Shown piece after piece: positions 16,664 through 26,310 of a stretch of 64,000 nucleotides of DNA. Source of the DNA: JANNRA01 sp031401035 (GTDB lineage Bacteria; Desulfobacterota; Binatia; HRBIN30; CADEER01); contig JANNRA010000185.1 of assembly GCA_031401035.1 (NCBI GenBank), positions 49,293 through 113,292 on the forward strand, given 5' to 3'. The translations under genes and the position numbers were made by a program. The notes beneath the pieces were generated by a model, which searched no databases, was not told the origin of the DNA, and saw nothing but the letters and a program-made list of their open reading frames with translations. Numbering within the stretch: the first letter of the stretch is position 1; every line of letters starts with the position of its first letter.

Positions 16664-17131
16664 CTACCCCTGTTCCGCGCTCACCGCCTTCGCGTCCGCG
16701 CGCCACAGGCGGTAGCGCACCTCGACGCCCTGCGGAACGTAGACGACCAGCGGCAGGCGACTGTTGTAGCGCAGCAGGCGCGGCTCGCCGGCGAGCGTGA
16801 TGAAGCGCTCGACCTGCGGGGTGTCGGGATCGACGGCCATCAGCGTCCCGGCCATCGGACCGAGGGCCGGCAGCACGTAGCGCTCGAAGCCCCACCCCTC
16901 GATCGTCTCGGTGACGAGGGTGCCGCCGAAGAAGTAGCGGTTCGCCGCGTCCGTCTTCACCGTCTTGCCGATCAGCAACTCGACCTTGAGCGCGTCCTCG
17001 TCCGGCTGTGCCGCCAGGGGGATGACGTAGCGCACCATCCCGTCGTCCGGCGGCGGGAACGCCTTCATGTTGTCGGTGGCGGAGACCGGGGACGCGAACG
17101 CGAGCAGCGCGAGGCAGGGTAGCAGTCTCAT
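16664..17131 (-). CDS. Ecotin-family periplasmic serine protease inhibitor
   Basis: A 155-residue protein with a signal peptide (LLPCLALLAFASPVSA). The mature part follows E. coli ecotin closely: LKVELLIG, the TLVTETIEGWGFERYV segment, LRYNSRLPLVVYVP and VKYR-like EVRYRLWRAD. Ecotin dimers inhibit trypsin-fold proteases in the periplasm. The reactive loop reads GTLMAVDP where E. coli has STMMACPD, giving Leu at P1. Both disulfide cysteines of E. coli ecotin are replaced (DAANR; LMAVD). The start at 17131 is chosen because a signal peptide begins there. It sits between metabolic genes and converges with the CoA-transferase. Confidence 0.88.
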   Translation of the reverse strand: MRLLPCLALLAFASPVSATDNMKAFPPPDDGMVRYVIPLAAQPDEDALKVELLIGKTVKTDAANRYFFGGTLVTETIEGWGFERYVLPALGPMAGTLMAVDPDTPQVERFITLAGEPRLLRYNSRLPLVVYVPQGVEVRYRLWRADAKAVSAEQG

Positions 17132-17237
17132 GGGAAGGGCTCCTACGCCGGCGACGGGGCGCATGACAAGCGGCCCAGGGTGGCGGCCGAAGGTGGCCCT
17201 TCGCTCCGCCGCGGCGCTCTGCTAGCCAGGGCGCCGC

Positions 17238-18008
17238 ATGGGGCTCGATCCGTCCGCCATCCTGTTGACCGACCGCGTCGTCGTCGTCACCGGCGCGGCG
17301 AACGGCATCGGCCGCGCCGTGGCCATCGCCTGCGCTCGCTTCGGCGCCGACGTCGGGCTGTGCGACCGCGACGCCGCAAATCTGGCCAGCGCCGCGGCGG
17401 CCGTCGAAGCGACGGGACGCCGTGCCGAGCAGGCGGTTGTGGACGTCCGCGACGGTGAGGCGGTGCGCGGCTTCTTCGCCGCCGTGGCGGCGCGCTTCGG
17501 CCGCATCGACGTGCTGGTCAACAATGCCGGCGGCGGCTTCGCCGCGCCCTTTCTCGAGGTGAGCGACAAGGGCCAGGACGCCCTGGTGCGGGAGAACTTC
17601 GGCAGCGTCGCGCACTGTATCCGCGCCGCCGCGCCGCTGCTGCCGGCCGGCGCCGCGATCGTCAACGTCACCTCGATCGAGGCACACCGCGCCGGGCCCG
17701 GCTTCGCGGTGTACGCGGCGATGAAGGCGGCGGTGGCCAATCTCACCAAGAGCCTGGCGCTGGAGCTCGGCGAGCGGCTGATTCGCGTCAACTGCGTCGC
17801 GCCGGACGTCATCCCGACGCCTGGCATCGGCGCGATCGCGGTCAGGTCGCCGCTGCCGCGACAGGGCACCGTCGACGACGTCGCGGCGGCGGTGATCTTC
17901 CTCGCCTCGCCGATGGCCGGCTTCGTCAGCGGCGTCACCCTGCACGTCGATGGCGGCAATCTGGCCGCCGGCGGCTGGCGCCGCGCTCCGGGGGGGTTCG
18001 AGACCTGA
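17238..18008 (+). CDS. SDR family oxidoreductase
   Basis: A 256-residue classical SDR. It has TGAANGIGRA (cofactor loop), LCDRDAANL (Asp after strand 2, NAD-preferring), NNAGGG, catalytic Ser in VNVTSIEAH, YAAMKAA (Tyr/Lys) and the C-terminal SGVTLHVDGGNLA. Its location beside the CoA-transferase and the other dehydrogenases suggests a role in the same catabolic block, but the substrate cannot be assigned. Confidence 0.9.
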   Translation: MGLDPSAILLTDRVVVVTGAANGIGRAVAIACARFGADVGLCDRDAANLASAAAAVEATGRRAEQAVVDVRDGEAVRGFFAAVAARFGRIDVLVNNAGGGFAAPFLEVSDKGQDALVRENFGSVAHCIRAAAPLLPAGAAIVNVTSIEAHRAGPGFAVYAAMKAAVANLTKSLALELGERLIRVNCVAPDVIPTPGIGAIAVRSPLPRQGTVDDVAAAVIFLASPMAGFVSGVTLHVDGGNLAAGGWRRAPGGFET

Positions 18009-18125
18009 CCCCGGCCGGGCCTCGGCTCCCTGCATGCCGGGGGGGGCCGGTGCCCGGGCATCGTTGCAAAACGGGGGATTTGTGCGACTCTGCCGTCACG
18101 TCAGTCGCTGTCTGAGGGTGGTCGC

Positions 18126-19991
18126 ATGCCAACGCTGGTAAAGGGTTCGCGCAGTACACGTTCCGGGGACGAGGCCAAGGCCACGCCCCATCCGCTGGCC
18201 GGGTCACAGATGATCGGCGCGGATGCGATCGTGCAGGTGCTCGCCGACGAGGGCGTCGACACCATCTTCGGCTACAGCGGCGGCGCCATCCTGCCGACCT
18301 ACGACGCCATCTTTCGCTACAACGAGGGGCGCGCGGCGGAGGAGCAGATCCGCCTCATCGTCCCCGCCACCGAGCAGGGGGCCGGCTTCATGGCCGCTGG
18401 CTACGCGCGGTCGAGCGGGCGGGTCGGTGTCTTTCTGGTGACCTCTGGGCCGGGCGCCACCAACGCCGTGACGCCGGTGCGCGACTGCCAGGCCGACTCG
18501 GTGCCGGTGGTGCTCATCTGCGGTCAGGTGCCGCGTGCGGCGATGGGCACCGACGCGTTCCAGGAAGCGCCGGTGTTCAACATCATGGCGTCGTGCGCCA
18601 AGCACGTCTTCCTGCTCACCGACGAGCACAAGGTCGAGACGACCATGCGCAGCGCCTTCGAGCTGGCGCGCAGCGGCCGGCCGGGCCCGGTGGTGGTCGA
18701 CATTCCGCGCGACGTGCAGCTCAGCCAGTCGACCTTCGCCGGCGTCGGCACGCTGCCGTTGCCCGGCTATCGCGGTCGGCTCGAGGAGCTCAACCGCACC
18801 GCCATCTCGTCCGCCGAGGCGGAGGCGTTCTACGCACTGCTCGGCGCGGCGCGCCGTCCGTTGATCTATGCCGGCGGCGGCGTCATCAACAGCGACGCGG
18901 CGCCGGAGCTGCGCAAGTTCGCCAAGCGCTTCAACATCCCGGTCGTCACCACGCTGATGGGCATCGGCGCCATGGACACCACCAGCGAGCTGTCGATGCG
19001 CATGCTCGGCATGCACGGCACGGCGTTCGCGAACTATGCCGTCGAGGACTGCGACTTCCTGTTCGCGCTCGGCTCGCGCTTCGACGATCGCGTCGCCGGC
19101 AAGGTGAAGGACTTCGCGCCGCGCGCGACCATCGTTCACCTCGACGTCGACGCCTCCGAGATCGGCAAGGTCAAGCATGTCGACTGGGCGCACGTCAGCG
19201 ACGCCAAGCGCGGTCTGCAGCAGTTGCTCAAGGCCGGCGAGGGGCTCGGCGTCAAGCACGACTTCAGCGACTGGAACCACCACGTCGGCGAGCTGCGTCG
19301 CACGCATGCGCTGAACTACAACCGCGAGTCGTCGATGATCCAGGTCGAGTACGTCCTCGAGCAGATGAACGAGATCACGCGCGGCAACGCCATCGTCACC
19401 ACCGGTGTTGGTCAGCACCAGATGTGGGCGGCGCAGTATCTCGACTTCGTCAACCCGCGCACCTTCCTCACCTCGGGCAGCATGGGCACCATGGGCTTCG
19501 GGCTGCCGGCGGCGGTCGGCGCCCAGATCGCCAATCCGGGGGCGCTGGTCATCGACGTCGACGGCGACGGCTCGATCCGCATGAACCTCGGCGAGCTGGA
19601 GACGCTCACCACCTACGACATCCCGGTCAAGGTGCTGCTGCTCAACAACCTCGGCGACGGCATGGTGCGGCAGTGGCAGGATCTCTTCTATGCCAACCGC
19701 TACTCCGGGTCGGACAAGGCGCTGCACAAGAAGGACTTCGTCAAGGCGTGCGAGGCGGACGGCTTCGGCTTCTCGCAACGCGCCACCGAACAGGCCGACG
19801 TGCGGCCGAAGCTGGAGGCGTTCATCGCCTACCCGGGTCCGGCGTTCCTCGAGGTCATGGTCGACACCGGGGCGCACGTCTACCCGATGGTCGGGCCCGG
19901 CATGGGCTACCGCGACATGATCACCGGCAAGTGGATCCCGAGCCGCGACAACGACGAGAAAGACACCGCGACGCCGGCGGAATACTTCTGA
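18126..19991 (+). CDS. ilvB: Acetolactate synthase large subunit (acetohydroxyacid synthase)
   Basis: A 621-residue ThDP enzyme that condenses pyruvate with pyruvate or 2-oxobutyrate in branched-chain amino acid synthesis. The ThDP-activating Glu lies in VPATEQGAGFMA. The FAD-domain segment GGGVINSDAAPEL and the ThDP/Mg motif IDVDGDGSIRMN to LLLNNLGDGMVRQWQ are present. The product is longer than usual at the N-terminus by about 25 residues before MIGADAIVQVLADEG, so translation may begin at an internal codon. No small regulatory subunit gene (ilvN) adjoins it. The 117 nt upstream hold no promoter I can support. Confidence 0.9.
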   Translation: MPTLVKGSRSTRSGDEAKATPHPLAGSQMIGADAIVQVLADEGVDTIFGYSGGAILPTYDAIFRYNEGRAAEEQIRLIVPATEQGAGFMAAGYARSSGRVGVFLVTSGPGATNAVTPVRDCQADSVPVVLICGQVPRAAMGTDAFQEAPVFNIMASCAKHVFLLTDEHKVETTMRSAFELARSGRPGPVVVDIPRDVQLSQSTFAGVGTLPLPGYRGRLEELNRTAISSAEAEAFYALLGAARRPLIYAGGGVINSDAAPELRKFAKRFNIPVVTTLMGIGAMDTTSELSMRMLGMHGTAFANYAVEDCDFLFALGSRFDDRVAGKVKDFAPRATIVHLDVDASEIGKVKHVDWAHVSDAKRGLQQLLKAGEGLGVKHDFSDWNHHVGELRRTHALNYNRESSMIQVEYVLEQMNEITRGNAIVTTGVGQHQMWAAQYLDFVNPRTFLTSGSMGTMGFGLPAAVGAQIANPGALVIDVDGDGSIRMNLGELETLTTYDIPVKVLLLNNLGDGMVRQWQDLFYANRYSGSDKALHKKDFVKACEADGFGFSQRATEQADVRPKLEAFIAYPGPAFLEVMVDTGAHVYPMVGPGMGYRDMITGKWIPSRDNDEKDTATPAEYF

Positions 19992-20024
19992 GTGGCGGGC
20001 GCCGCGACGCCGCGCCCGCCACTG

Positions 20025-20597
20025 TCACCCCTGCGTCAGTACGACGCAGCACCGGCCGGCGCGGAACGTCAGATTGGCGGCGGCAACCTGCAGCGTCAGA
20101 CCTGCCTCCAACGCCCACGCGCCCAGCCGTTCGAGCGGTAGGATGGTCAGGGGGACGCTACTCCGCACGGCGGCGTAGCGGCGCATCTCCACCAGGCCGG
20201 CGGCGAGCCCGCGCAGCGGCAGGCGCTGGGTGACGGCGAAACGCAGCCTCTCCGCCAGGGCGGCGACGAAGGGCTCCGGGGCGACGATCAGATCCGAGGC
20301 GATGATGCGTCCGCCTGGTCGCAGCAGGGCGTGCCAGCGCGGCAGCCAGGCGCGCAGCTCGTCCGCGTCGAGGGACTGCAGGACGCTGTTGATGAGGATG
20401 GCGTCGACCCGCGGCGCCGGCGGCAACGGCCCCTCGAGGTCGAGCAGGCGCGCCTGCGGGTGGGCGGCGAGGCGGGCGCAGTAGTCGGCGGCCTCGTGGT
20501 CGTGCCAGGGCGGATCGAACTCGAGGCCGTCGTAGAAGCGCCGCCACGCGCCGCGGGCAGGCGGCTGCCGCGCCTCCTGCCGCACCTCATGCGGCAC
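20025..20597 (-). pseudogene. Class I methyltransferase-like gene, apparently missing motif I
   Basis: About 190 codons in one frame. From WRRFYDGLEFDPPW the protein resembles a class I SAM methyltransferase from the end of strand 2 onward: the acidic EFDPPW, then PRVDAILINSVLQSL (motif IV/post), LRPGGRIIASDLI and a beta-rich end TFRAGRCCVVLTQG. The glycine-rich motif I expected 20-30 residues earlier is absent in frame. The upstream coding signal is in a different frame, so an indel near 20580-20620 is likely. The 20597 GTG is only the first plausible start in this frame. Confidence 0.5.
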
Positions 20598-20599
20598 TT

Positions 20600-21088
20600 C
20601 CGTCGGCCCCTCCTGACGCGCAGGCCGCGCCACAGTTGGCGCGGCGAGCCGAAGCGGCGGCCGCGGGCGCGCAGGCGGGCGAGATCGGTCGGCTGTGGCC
20701 AGGAGTGATAGGTCGCCAAGCGCTCGTCCTGCGGCAGTCGCGGGGCGTCGCCGCGTTGCACCGCGGCGATGGCGTGGGTGATCAGTACCGCGCCCAGCGC
20801 GGCGCCGCGCAGCGACAGGGAGAACACCGTCTCGTCGGCGGCGATGACGACCACCACCGCGGCGGCGCGGACGGCGGTGGGGCGCCGTTCCGCCCAGGCG
20901 CGGCCTGGCGCCAGGGCCAGCAGGAGCGCCCCGCACAGCAGCGGCGTCTCGGGTCGATTCACGCCCAGGAGCAGTGGCAGGACGCCGAGGCCCAGCAAGC
21001 CGGCGGCGACGGCGCGCGCCGCGTGCGGCGGCGCGCCAGGCGTCGCGGCGAGGCGTCGCTCGCCGGACGCGAGTACGGCGCCGTTCAA
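20600..21088 (-). CDS. Hypothetical membrane protein, 3' end uncertain
   Basis: Begins at a TTG that overlaps the permease stop codon (TTGA), so it is probably coupled to the ABC exporter operon. Visible hydrophobic segments include AAGLLGLGVLPLLLGV, LLCGALLLALAPG and AAAVVVVIAADETVFSL. The frame formally runs on to 20288, but from about 20600 the codon pattern fits the methyltransferase frame instead. Either this gene ends here and overlaps the next, or a single-base indel has split one longer gene. No family is recognised. Confidence 0.45.
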
Positions 21089-21855
21089 CTCATCAGCCGC
21101 GCCCGCACGGCACGGCGCGCCCAGGCGAGCAGGGCGGCGGAGACGAGCAGGATGTACGTCACGTCCCAGGCCGCCGTCAGCCAGCTGCCGCCCTGGCCGA
21201 AGGCGGCGCGCGCCAGGCGCACGGGGTGCAGCAGCGGCAGCGCCTCGGCGACCCACAACCAGCCGCCGGTGAGGCGCTCCTGCAGCGGGAAGAAGACGTC
21301 AGAAAAGAGGAAGAGCGGCGTCAGGAAGAGGGTGAAGTAGAAGCTGAACAGCTCGATGGCCGGAATGTGCAGCGAGAAGGCGACGCCGATGGCGGCGAAG
21401 AGCAGTCCGGTGAGGGGGATCACCGCCAGCGCCGCCAGCGCGCCGGGCAGCGGCGCCAGGCCGAAGAGGGCGACGACGAGAAAAAAACAGCTGCCGTAGA
21501 TCGTCGCGCGCGTCACCGCCCAGAGGATCTCGCCCAGCAGCACGTCGTCGGGTTGCACCGGCGTGGTCAGCATGGCGTCGTACTGCTTTTCGTAGGTGAG
21601 GCGGACGAAGAGGTTGTAGGTCACCTCGAAGCTGGCGCCGTTCATCGCCGCGACGCAGACCAGGCCGGGCGCCAGGAAGGCGGCGTACGAGGTGCCGCCC
21701 ATCTCGCTGATGTAGGCGCCGACGCCGATGCCGATCGACACCAGGTAGAAGACCGGCTCGAAGAAGTTCGGCAGCAGGTTCAGCCACCAGGTGCGGCGGT
21801 ACATCGAGGCATTGCGCCGCCAGACGGCGAGCGCGTGCGGCAGTGAGACCGTCAT
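21085..21855 (-). CDS. ABC-2 type transporter permease (NodJ-like)
   Basis: A 256-residue inner-membrane permease with six predicted helices. YRRTWWLNLLPNFFEPVFYL, LVCVAAMNGASFEVTYNLF and QYDAMLTTPVQPDDVLLGE are the signature segments of the NodJ/ABC-2 family. Its start overlaps the ATPase stop (ATGA). Together they form an exporter of the type used for lipo-oligosaccharides, polysaccharides or drugs. The substrate is not evident. Confidence 0.9.
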   Translation of the reverse strand: MTVSLPHALAVWRRNASMYRRTWWLNLLPNFFEPVFYLVSIGIGVGAYISEMGGTSYAAFLAPGLVCVAAMNGASFEVTYNLFVRLTYEKQYDAMLTTPVQPDDVLLGEILWAVTRATIYGSCFFLVVALFGLAPLPGALAALAVIPLTGLLFAAIGVAFSLHIPAIELFSFYFTLFLTPLFLFSDVFFPLQERLTGGWLWVAEALPLLHPVRLARAAFGQGGSWLTAAWDVTYILLVSAALLAWARRAVRARLMS

Positions 21856-22775
21856 GCGCCGCCCTCGAGGGTGTGGCCGGCGAGGCGCAGGAAGACGTCC
21901 TCGAGGTTGGCGGGGCGGACGATCATGCCGCGCGCGGCGGCGCCGCCCTGCTGGGTGATGCGTGCGACGAGTGGGGCCGGATCGTCGACGTAGGCGATCA
22001 GGCGCCGGCCGCTGCGCAGGCGGTGGCGCGGCGGCGGCGTGCCGGCGAGCAGCGCCGCTTCGTCCTCGGCCGCGCAGTCGACCTCGACCGCGTCGCGCCC
22101 GAGGTGCTCGGTGATCAGCGCCGCCGGCGCGCCGCCGGCGATGACGCGGCCGGCGGCGATGATGGCGACGCGATCGCACAGGCGCTGCGCCTCGTCCATG
22201 TAGTGCGTCGTCAGCAGCACCGTCGTGCCGGCCGCGCGCAGATCGCGCACGCGCGCCCACAGGGCCAGACGCACAGCCGGATCGAGGCCGGTGGTCGGCT
22301 CGTCGAGGATCAGCAGCTCGGGCCGGTTGAGCAGCGACATGGCGATCGCCAGCCGCCGCTTGAAGCCGCCGGAGAGGCGTTGCACCGGTACGTCGGCGTG
22401 CGAGCGCAGCTCGAGGAAGTCGATCAGCTCGTCGATGCGCGCCGCGAGGGCGGGGTCGCGCAACAGGTGGTAGCGGCCGAAGACGCGCAGGTTCTCCACC
22501 GGTGTCAGCGCGTCGATCTGCACGTTCTCCTGCAGCGTCACCCCCAACCGGCGGCGCACCGCGCGCGGGTCGGCGGCGATGTCGATGCCGAAGATGCGGA
22601 TGGTGCCGGCGCTCGGCCGCGTGACGCCGTAGAGCATGCGCAGTGTCGTCGTCTTGCCGGCCCCGTTCGGTCCGAGTAGGCCGAAACACTCTCCGGCGGC
22701 GACGTCGAGGTCGATGCCGTCGACCGCCACGCGCGTGCCGAACAGCTTCCGGACGCCGCGCGCCTCGACGATCAT
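21852..22775 (-). CDS. ABC transporter ATP-binding protein (NodI/CcmA-like)
   Basis: A 307-residue ABC ATPase: Walker A GPNGAGKTTTLR, Q-loop TLQENVQID, signature LSGGFKRRL, Walker B LLILDEPTTGLD and switch TTHYMDEAQ. The C-terminal extension of about 80 residues (DAVEVDCAAEDEAAL onward) is typical of DrrA/NodI-type exporters. It is the first gene of the operon with the permease, the membrane protein and the methyltransferase-like gene. Confidence 0.93.
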   Translation of the reverse strand: MIVEARGVRKLFGTRVAVDGIDLDVAAGECFGLLGPNGAGKTTTLRMLYGVTRPSAGTIRIFGIDIAADPRAVRRRLGVTLQENVQIDALTPVENLRVFGRYHLLRDPALAARIDELIDFLELRSHADVPVQRLSGGFKRRLAIAMSLLNRPELLILDEPTTGLDPAVRLALWARVRDLRAAGTTVLLTTHYMDEAQRLCDRVAIIAAGRVIAGGAPAALITEHLGRDAVEVDCAAEDEAALLAGTPPPRHRLRSGRRLIAYVDDPAPLVARITQQGGAAARGMIVRPANLEDVFLRLAGHTLEGGA

Positions 22776-22841
22776 GGAGAAGTCTGCCTGGGGGGAGCCT
22801 GGGTTGGGAGAGCCTGCCTGGCGTCGGAGCCTGACAAACGA

Positions 22842-22879
22842 ATCGGCGGGTCCGGTGACCGATCACCGGGCCCACCGAT
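22842..22879 (-). terminator. Hairpin terminator after the propeller-cytochrome gene
   Basis: Arms of 17 nt (22842-22858 and 22863-22879) pair with one mismatch and one G-T wobble around a CCGA/TCGG loop, starting 3 nt beyond the stop codon at 22882. The minus strand reads TCGTTTGTC after the stem, a weak T-rich tail. Confidence 0.65.
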
Positions 22880-22881
22880 GA

Positions 22882-25800
22882 TCACGGTAGGCAGGCCGCC
22901 GGCGCGGCGCAATCCTTGCCCTGGAAGTTCTTGCCGTCGCTGCCGTCCTTGCCGGCGACGCCGGCGCAGGCGAGGCAGATGGGACCGGCCTGGCTATCGA
23001 AGCGCAGTGCGACCGGCGACTGCACGATGCCGGTCTGCAGGTCGTAATCGAGCGTCGTCGGGCCCTTGCCGAAGAGGGTCGCCTTGAGCTGGCTGCCGTT
23101 CTTCCAGATGACCTTCTTGGCGGTACCGTCGTCGAGTTCGGGGTCGCCGTACTTGTAGCCCTTCGGACTGCTGGCGCTGCCGAGCAGGACCCAGTTCTGG
23201 CAGGGCAGGTCGGTGGTGTGGTTCTCGCCGGAGCTGGTGCTGCCGATGGTGAGCGACGCCTTGACCGTGCCGGAGGGTGCGGTGTTGCAGCGCGGATCGC
23301 CGGCCGCGCCCGGGGCTGGGGCGGTGATCGACGCCGACTTCGACAGGACGATGATCTTGTTCTTCGCCTCGTCGTCGGGCAGCGCGTTCTTGACGAGGAT
23401 TTTCTTCGCCGTCACCAACGTCGCCGCCGCGGTGCCGGCGGGAATCGACAGCGGGTCGGCCGGATCGCTGCCACCGTCGTACTCGTCGCGGTCGAAGAAG
23501 CCGTCCTCGTCGCGATCGATGCCCATGCGCTCGCCGGCGCCGGCCGGCACGCAGGTGTAGGTCAACTCCTGCCCGCCAACGGTCGCCTTGAGACGCAGGC
23601 CGGCGGGGGAATCGACCGGCTCGGCGGCACGGTCGCTGCGGAAGAGCCCGCTCGCCTCGCGTACCCAGCCGCGCTGGATGCCGGCGACAGACCCCTTGAC
23701 GATTACGTCGCACTCGTTCAGCGCTGCGCGCTGGTCGAGCAGGTCGAGGCGCAGGCTGATGTCGAGGACGGCGCTGTTGGCCAGCGTCAGGGTCACCTGC
23801 TGGCCGACGATCGGCGCCAGGTTGCTGTCGAAGGCGAGCATGAACTGCTCCAGGTTCGCCTCCTCCGCCGGCGAGGTGCTGAACACCGTGGCGCTGTGGA
23901 AGCGCGCCAACGTGTCGACGCCGCCGTCGTGCAGGAAGCCGAAGCCGCGCACCTGACGACCGGTGTGGGCGTTGTTCTGATCGCCGAGGAACGGCACCGC
24001 CGCCATGCCGAACATGCCGACCTTCTGGTACATGTTGCGGAGGTGCGCGACCTTCAGGAACTGCGGCTCGTTCTCGAAGGTCATGCGCCCGTCGGAGCCG
24101 AAGAGGCCCTGCGCCGGGTCGAGCACGTGGCAGCCATTGCAGTTGAAGAAGGTGTCGGTGAGGCGGCCGAAGTACAGGTCGCGGCCGGCTTGCTGGGCGC
24201 CGTTGAGGGAGTTGTCGAGGCTACGGATCGGATTCGGCGGGTAGATGACCTGCAGGATGAAGTCGGTGAAGGTCTGCATCTCGGTGCTGCTGAGCTCGGT
24301 GCCGCGGCCGAGCAGGCCGACGAAGGCGGGGTTGAACTTGTTGAACGCCGCGTTCTCGTCGAAGGCGCCGCTGTCGGGTTGCACGCTCGGCGCGTCGAGG
24401 CCGCCAGTGCGGTCGCCGCGCCAGTGCATCGGGCCGTGATTGGCCATGCCGCGCAGGCTCTGCGTCGTCATGGGGCCCTTCATCGGGTGAAAGTCGGTGT
24501 TCTGCGCCAGCGGATTGAGCAGCACCGGGTTCTGGTTGTCGAGCACCGAGTCGTCGGGATTGCCGAGGTCCCAGGCGAGGCTGTCGAAGTCGCCCGCGAC
24601 GTGGCAGCTCGAGCACGACGCCTCGCCGTTGCTGGAGGTGAGGGTCGCGTCGTAGAGCAGGCGGCGGCCGCCGGTGATGCTGGCGTCTTCCGGATTGTAG
24701 AGCGGCTGGCGCAGGCCGGTCGCCTCGGCGAGCGTCGTCGTGTCGATGACCCGCACGGCGTTGTCGAAGCGGGTGAGGACGTAGAGCCGGTCGTTGGCCT
24801 CGTCGAGCGCCAGGCCGCTCGGTCCGCCGGCGCCGAGCGCGGCGTGCTGCACGCCGTCCTGCGGCTGGGTGGTGAAGGTGTTGTTCTCGAGCTTGGCGAC
24901 GTCGAAGACGCCGACCTTCTGTGAGCCGAAGGCGGCGACGTAGAGGGTCGTGCCGGCGGTGTTGATCGCCAGGCCGCTCGGCGTCGCCAGGCTGGCGTCG
25001 GCGGTGCCCGCGGGGCTGGGCACGACGCTGTAGTTGATGTGCTTGTTGAGCAGCCGCGGCGTCACCGTGGCGCCGTCGAGGACGGTGATGCGCGACTCGT
25101 GCAGGTGGCCGCGCACCGTCGACCCGCCGATGATGCCGGGGCCCTCGAAGCGGACCTCGTTCTTCGCCTCGGTATTGCTGACGTACACCTTGCCGGTCAT
25201 GGGGTTGGCGACCATGTCGAACAGGACCGTGCCGACGTGCGCGAACTGGACGTCGTCGATGCCCAGTTGCACCGGCGGGTTGGCCGCGGCGTTGATCTTG
25301 AAGACGTCGAAATCGGGCAGGTCGAAGCGTACGGCGTTGTTCCAGTTGCGGTTGAGTTGGTCGCGCCACTGGTTCACCGTCGGGTTGAACTTGACGATCA
25401 GGCCGGTCTCCGGACGCGCGACGTTGTCGGCGCTGCGCTCGGGGTTGGGCAGACCGCCCGGCATGCTGACGCCCAGCACGTTGCAGGGGCCGCGCGGGGT
25501 GTTGTTGCTGAGGTTGGTGTCGTTGCAGACGGCGCCTTCGTTGACCGTCGAGGTCTGGTTGCCCGAGTGGAAGACGGCGGCGTAGACCGTGTTGCCGTCG
25601 GGACTGACGGTCAGCGCGCGCGGCGTGTCGCCGAAGAGCGGAATGATCGTCAGCGGCGTGCCGGTCAGCGTCGTGCCGAGCGCGGTGGCGTCGAAGACGA
25701 ACACCAGGGCGCGCGGCGTGCCCTCCGTGGTGAGCAGCGCCGGCATCGAGGCGGGGACGTTCTGGCCGCGCCGCGCCGTGGTGATGAAGGCGCGCGTGCC

Positions 25801-26199
25801 GCCGGCGCCGGCGAAGACGATGTCGCGCGGTTCGTCGCCGACCAGCAGCGTGCGCGTGACGCGCGGCGTCGCGCCGCTGACGTCGACGACGCTGACGCTG
25901 TCGGAGAGGTGGTTGACCACCCACACTTCGCCGTTGCCGCGCGTCGCCACCGCCACCGGCTCCAGGCCCACCGCCACCGAGCCGGTGCGCGTCAGGCCGC
26001 CGGCGTCGACCGCGAAGACCTCGAGGCGATTGTCGGGCGTGTTGACCGCGAACAGCTTGGAGCCGTCGGGGGACATCGCCAGCGGGCGCACCTGGCCGCT
26101 TTCGAAGAGCGTGTAGGAGGCGCCGGCTGGCGCGACGAGCGCACCCAGCAGGCCGACGGTCAGCCAGGCCAGACGGCGGCTGACGGAGTGATGAGACAT
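22882..26199 (-). CDS. Secreted YVTN beta-propeller / di-haem cytochrome c multidomain protein
   Basis: A 1105-residue exported protein with signal peptide (LTVGLLGALVAPAGA). Residues about 20-500 form a YVTN-like beta-propeller (PLAMSPDGSKLFAVN, VWVVNHLSDSVSVVD, LYVAAFGSQKVGVFD). Two c-type haem motifs, CSSCH (about 528) and CNGCH (about 687), lie in a MauG/cytochrome c peroxidase-like region. A calcium-binding type DRDEDGFFDRDE loop follows, then a beta-rich C-terminal module. The family suggests periplasmic electron transfer or oxidation, but no substrate can be named. An AGGGGG site precedes the ATG at 26199. Confidence 0.8.
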   Translation of the reverse strand: MSHHSVSRRLAWLTVGLLGALVAPAGASYTLFESGQVRPLAMSPDGSKLFAVNTPDNRLEVFAVDAGGLTRTGSVAVGLEPVAVATRGNGEVWVVNHLSDSVSVVDVSGATPRVTRTLLVGDEPRDIVFAGAGGTRAFITTARRGQNVPASMPALLTTEGTPRALVFVFDATALGTTLTGTPLTIIPLFGDTPRALTVSPDGNTVYAAVFHSGNQTSTVNEGAVCNDTNLSNNTPRGPCNVLGVSMPGGLPNPERSADNVARPETGLIVKFNPTVNQWRDQLNRNWNNAVRFDLPDFDVFKINAAANPPVQLGIDDVQFAHVGTVLFDMVANPMTGKVYVSNTEAKNEVRFEGPGIIGGSTVRGHLHESRITVLDGATVTPRLLNKHINYSVVPSPAGTADASLATPSGLAINTAGTTLYVAAFGSQKVGVFDVAKLENNTFTTQPQDGVQHAALGAGGPSGLALDEANDRLYVLTRFDNAVRVIDTTTLAEATGLRQPLYNPEDASITGGRRLLYDATLTSSNGEASCSSCHVAGDFDSLAWDLGNPDDSVLDNQNPVLLNPLAQNTDFHPMKGPMTTQSLRGMANHGPMHWRGDRTGGLDAPSVQPDSGAFDENAAFNKFNPAFVGLLGRGTELSSTEMQTFTDFILQVIYPPNPIRSLDNSLNGAQQAGRDLYFGRLTDTFFNCNGCHVLDPAQGLFGSDGRMTFENEPQFLKVAHLRNMYQKVGMFGMAAVPFLGDQNNAHTGRQVRGFGFLHDGGVDTLARFHSATVFSTSPAEEANLEQFMLAFDSNLAPIVGQQVTLTLANSAVLDISLRLDLLDQRAALNECDVIVKGSVAGIQRGWVREASGLFRSDRAAEPVDSPAGLRLKATVGGQELTYTCVPAGAGERMGIDRDEDGFFDRDEYDGGSDPADPLSIPAGTAAATLVTAKKILVKNALPDDEAKNKIIVLSKSASITAPAPGAAGDPRCNTAPSGTVKASLTIGSTSSGENHTTDLPCQNWVLLGSASSPKGYKYGDPELDDGTAKKVIWKNGSQLKATLFGKGPTTLDYDLQTGIVQSPVALRFDSQAGPICLACAGVAGKDGSDGKNFQGKDCAAPAACLP

Positions 26200-26310
26200 G
26201 CGAACCCCCTGTAGAACTACTGCCCTCACCCGGGGGTACCACGCGGCAAAACCCAGAGTAAACCGGCAAAACCCCGGCCCCGGGCGCGGGCGCCCGGCGC
26301 CTCGAGCCGG

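Noticed and set aside
18204..19877. 557-codon frame antisense to ilvB
   Set aside because: ilvB has complete ThDP and FAD motifs; the antisense frame is His/Arg/Glu-rich noise.
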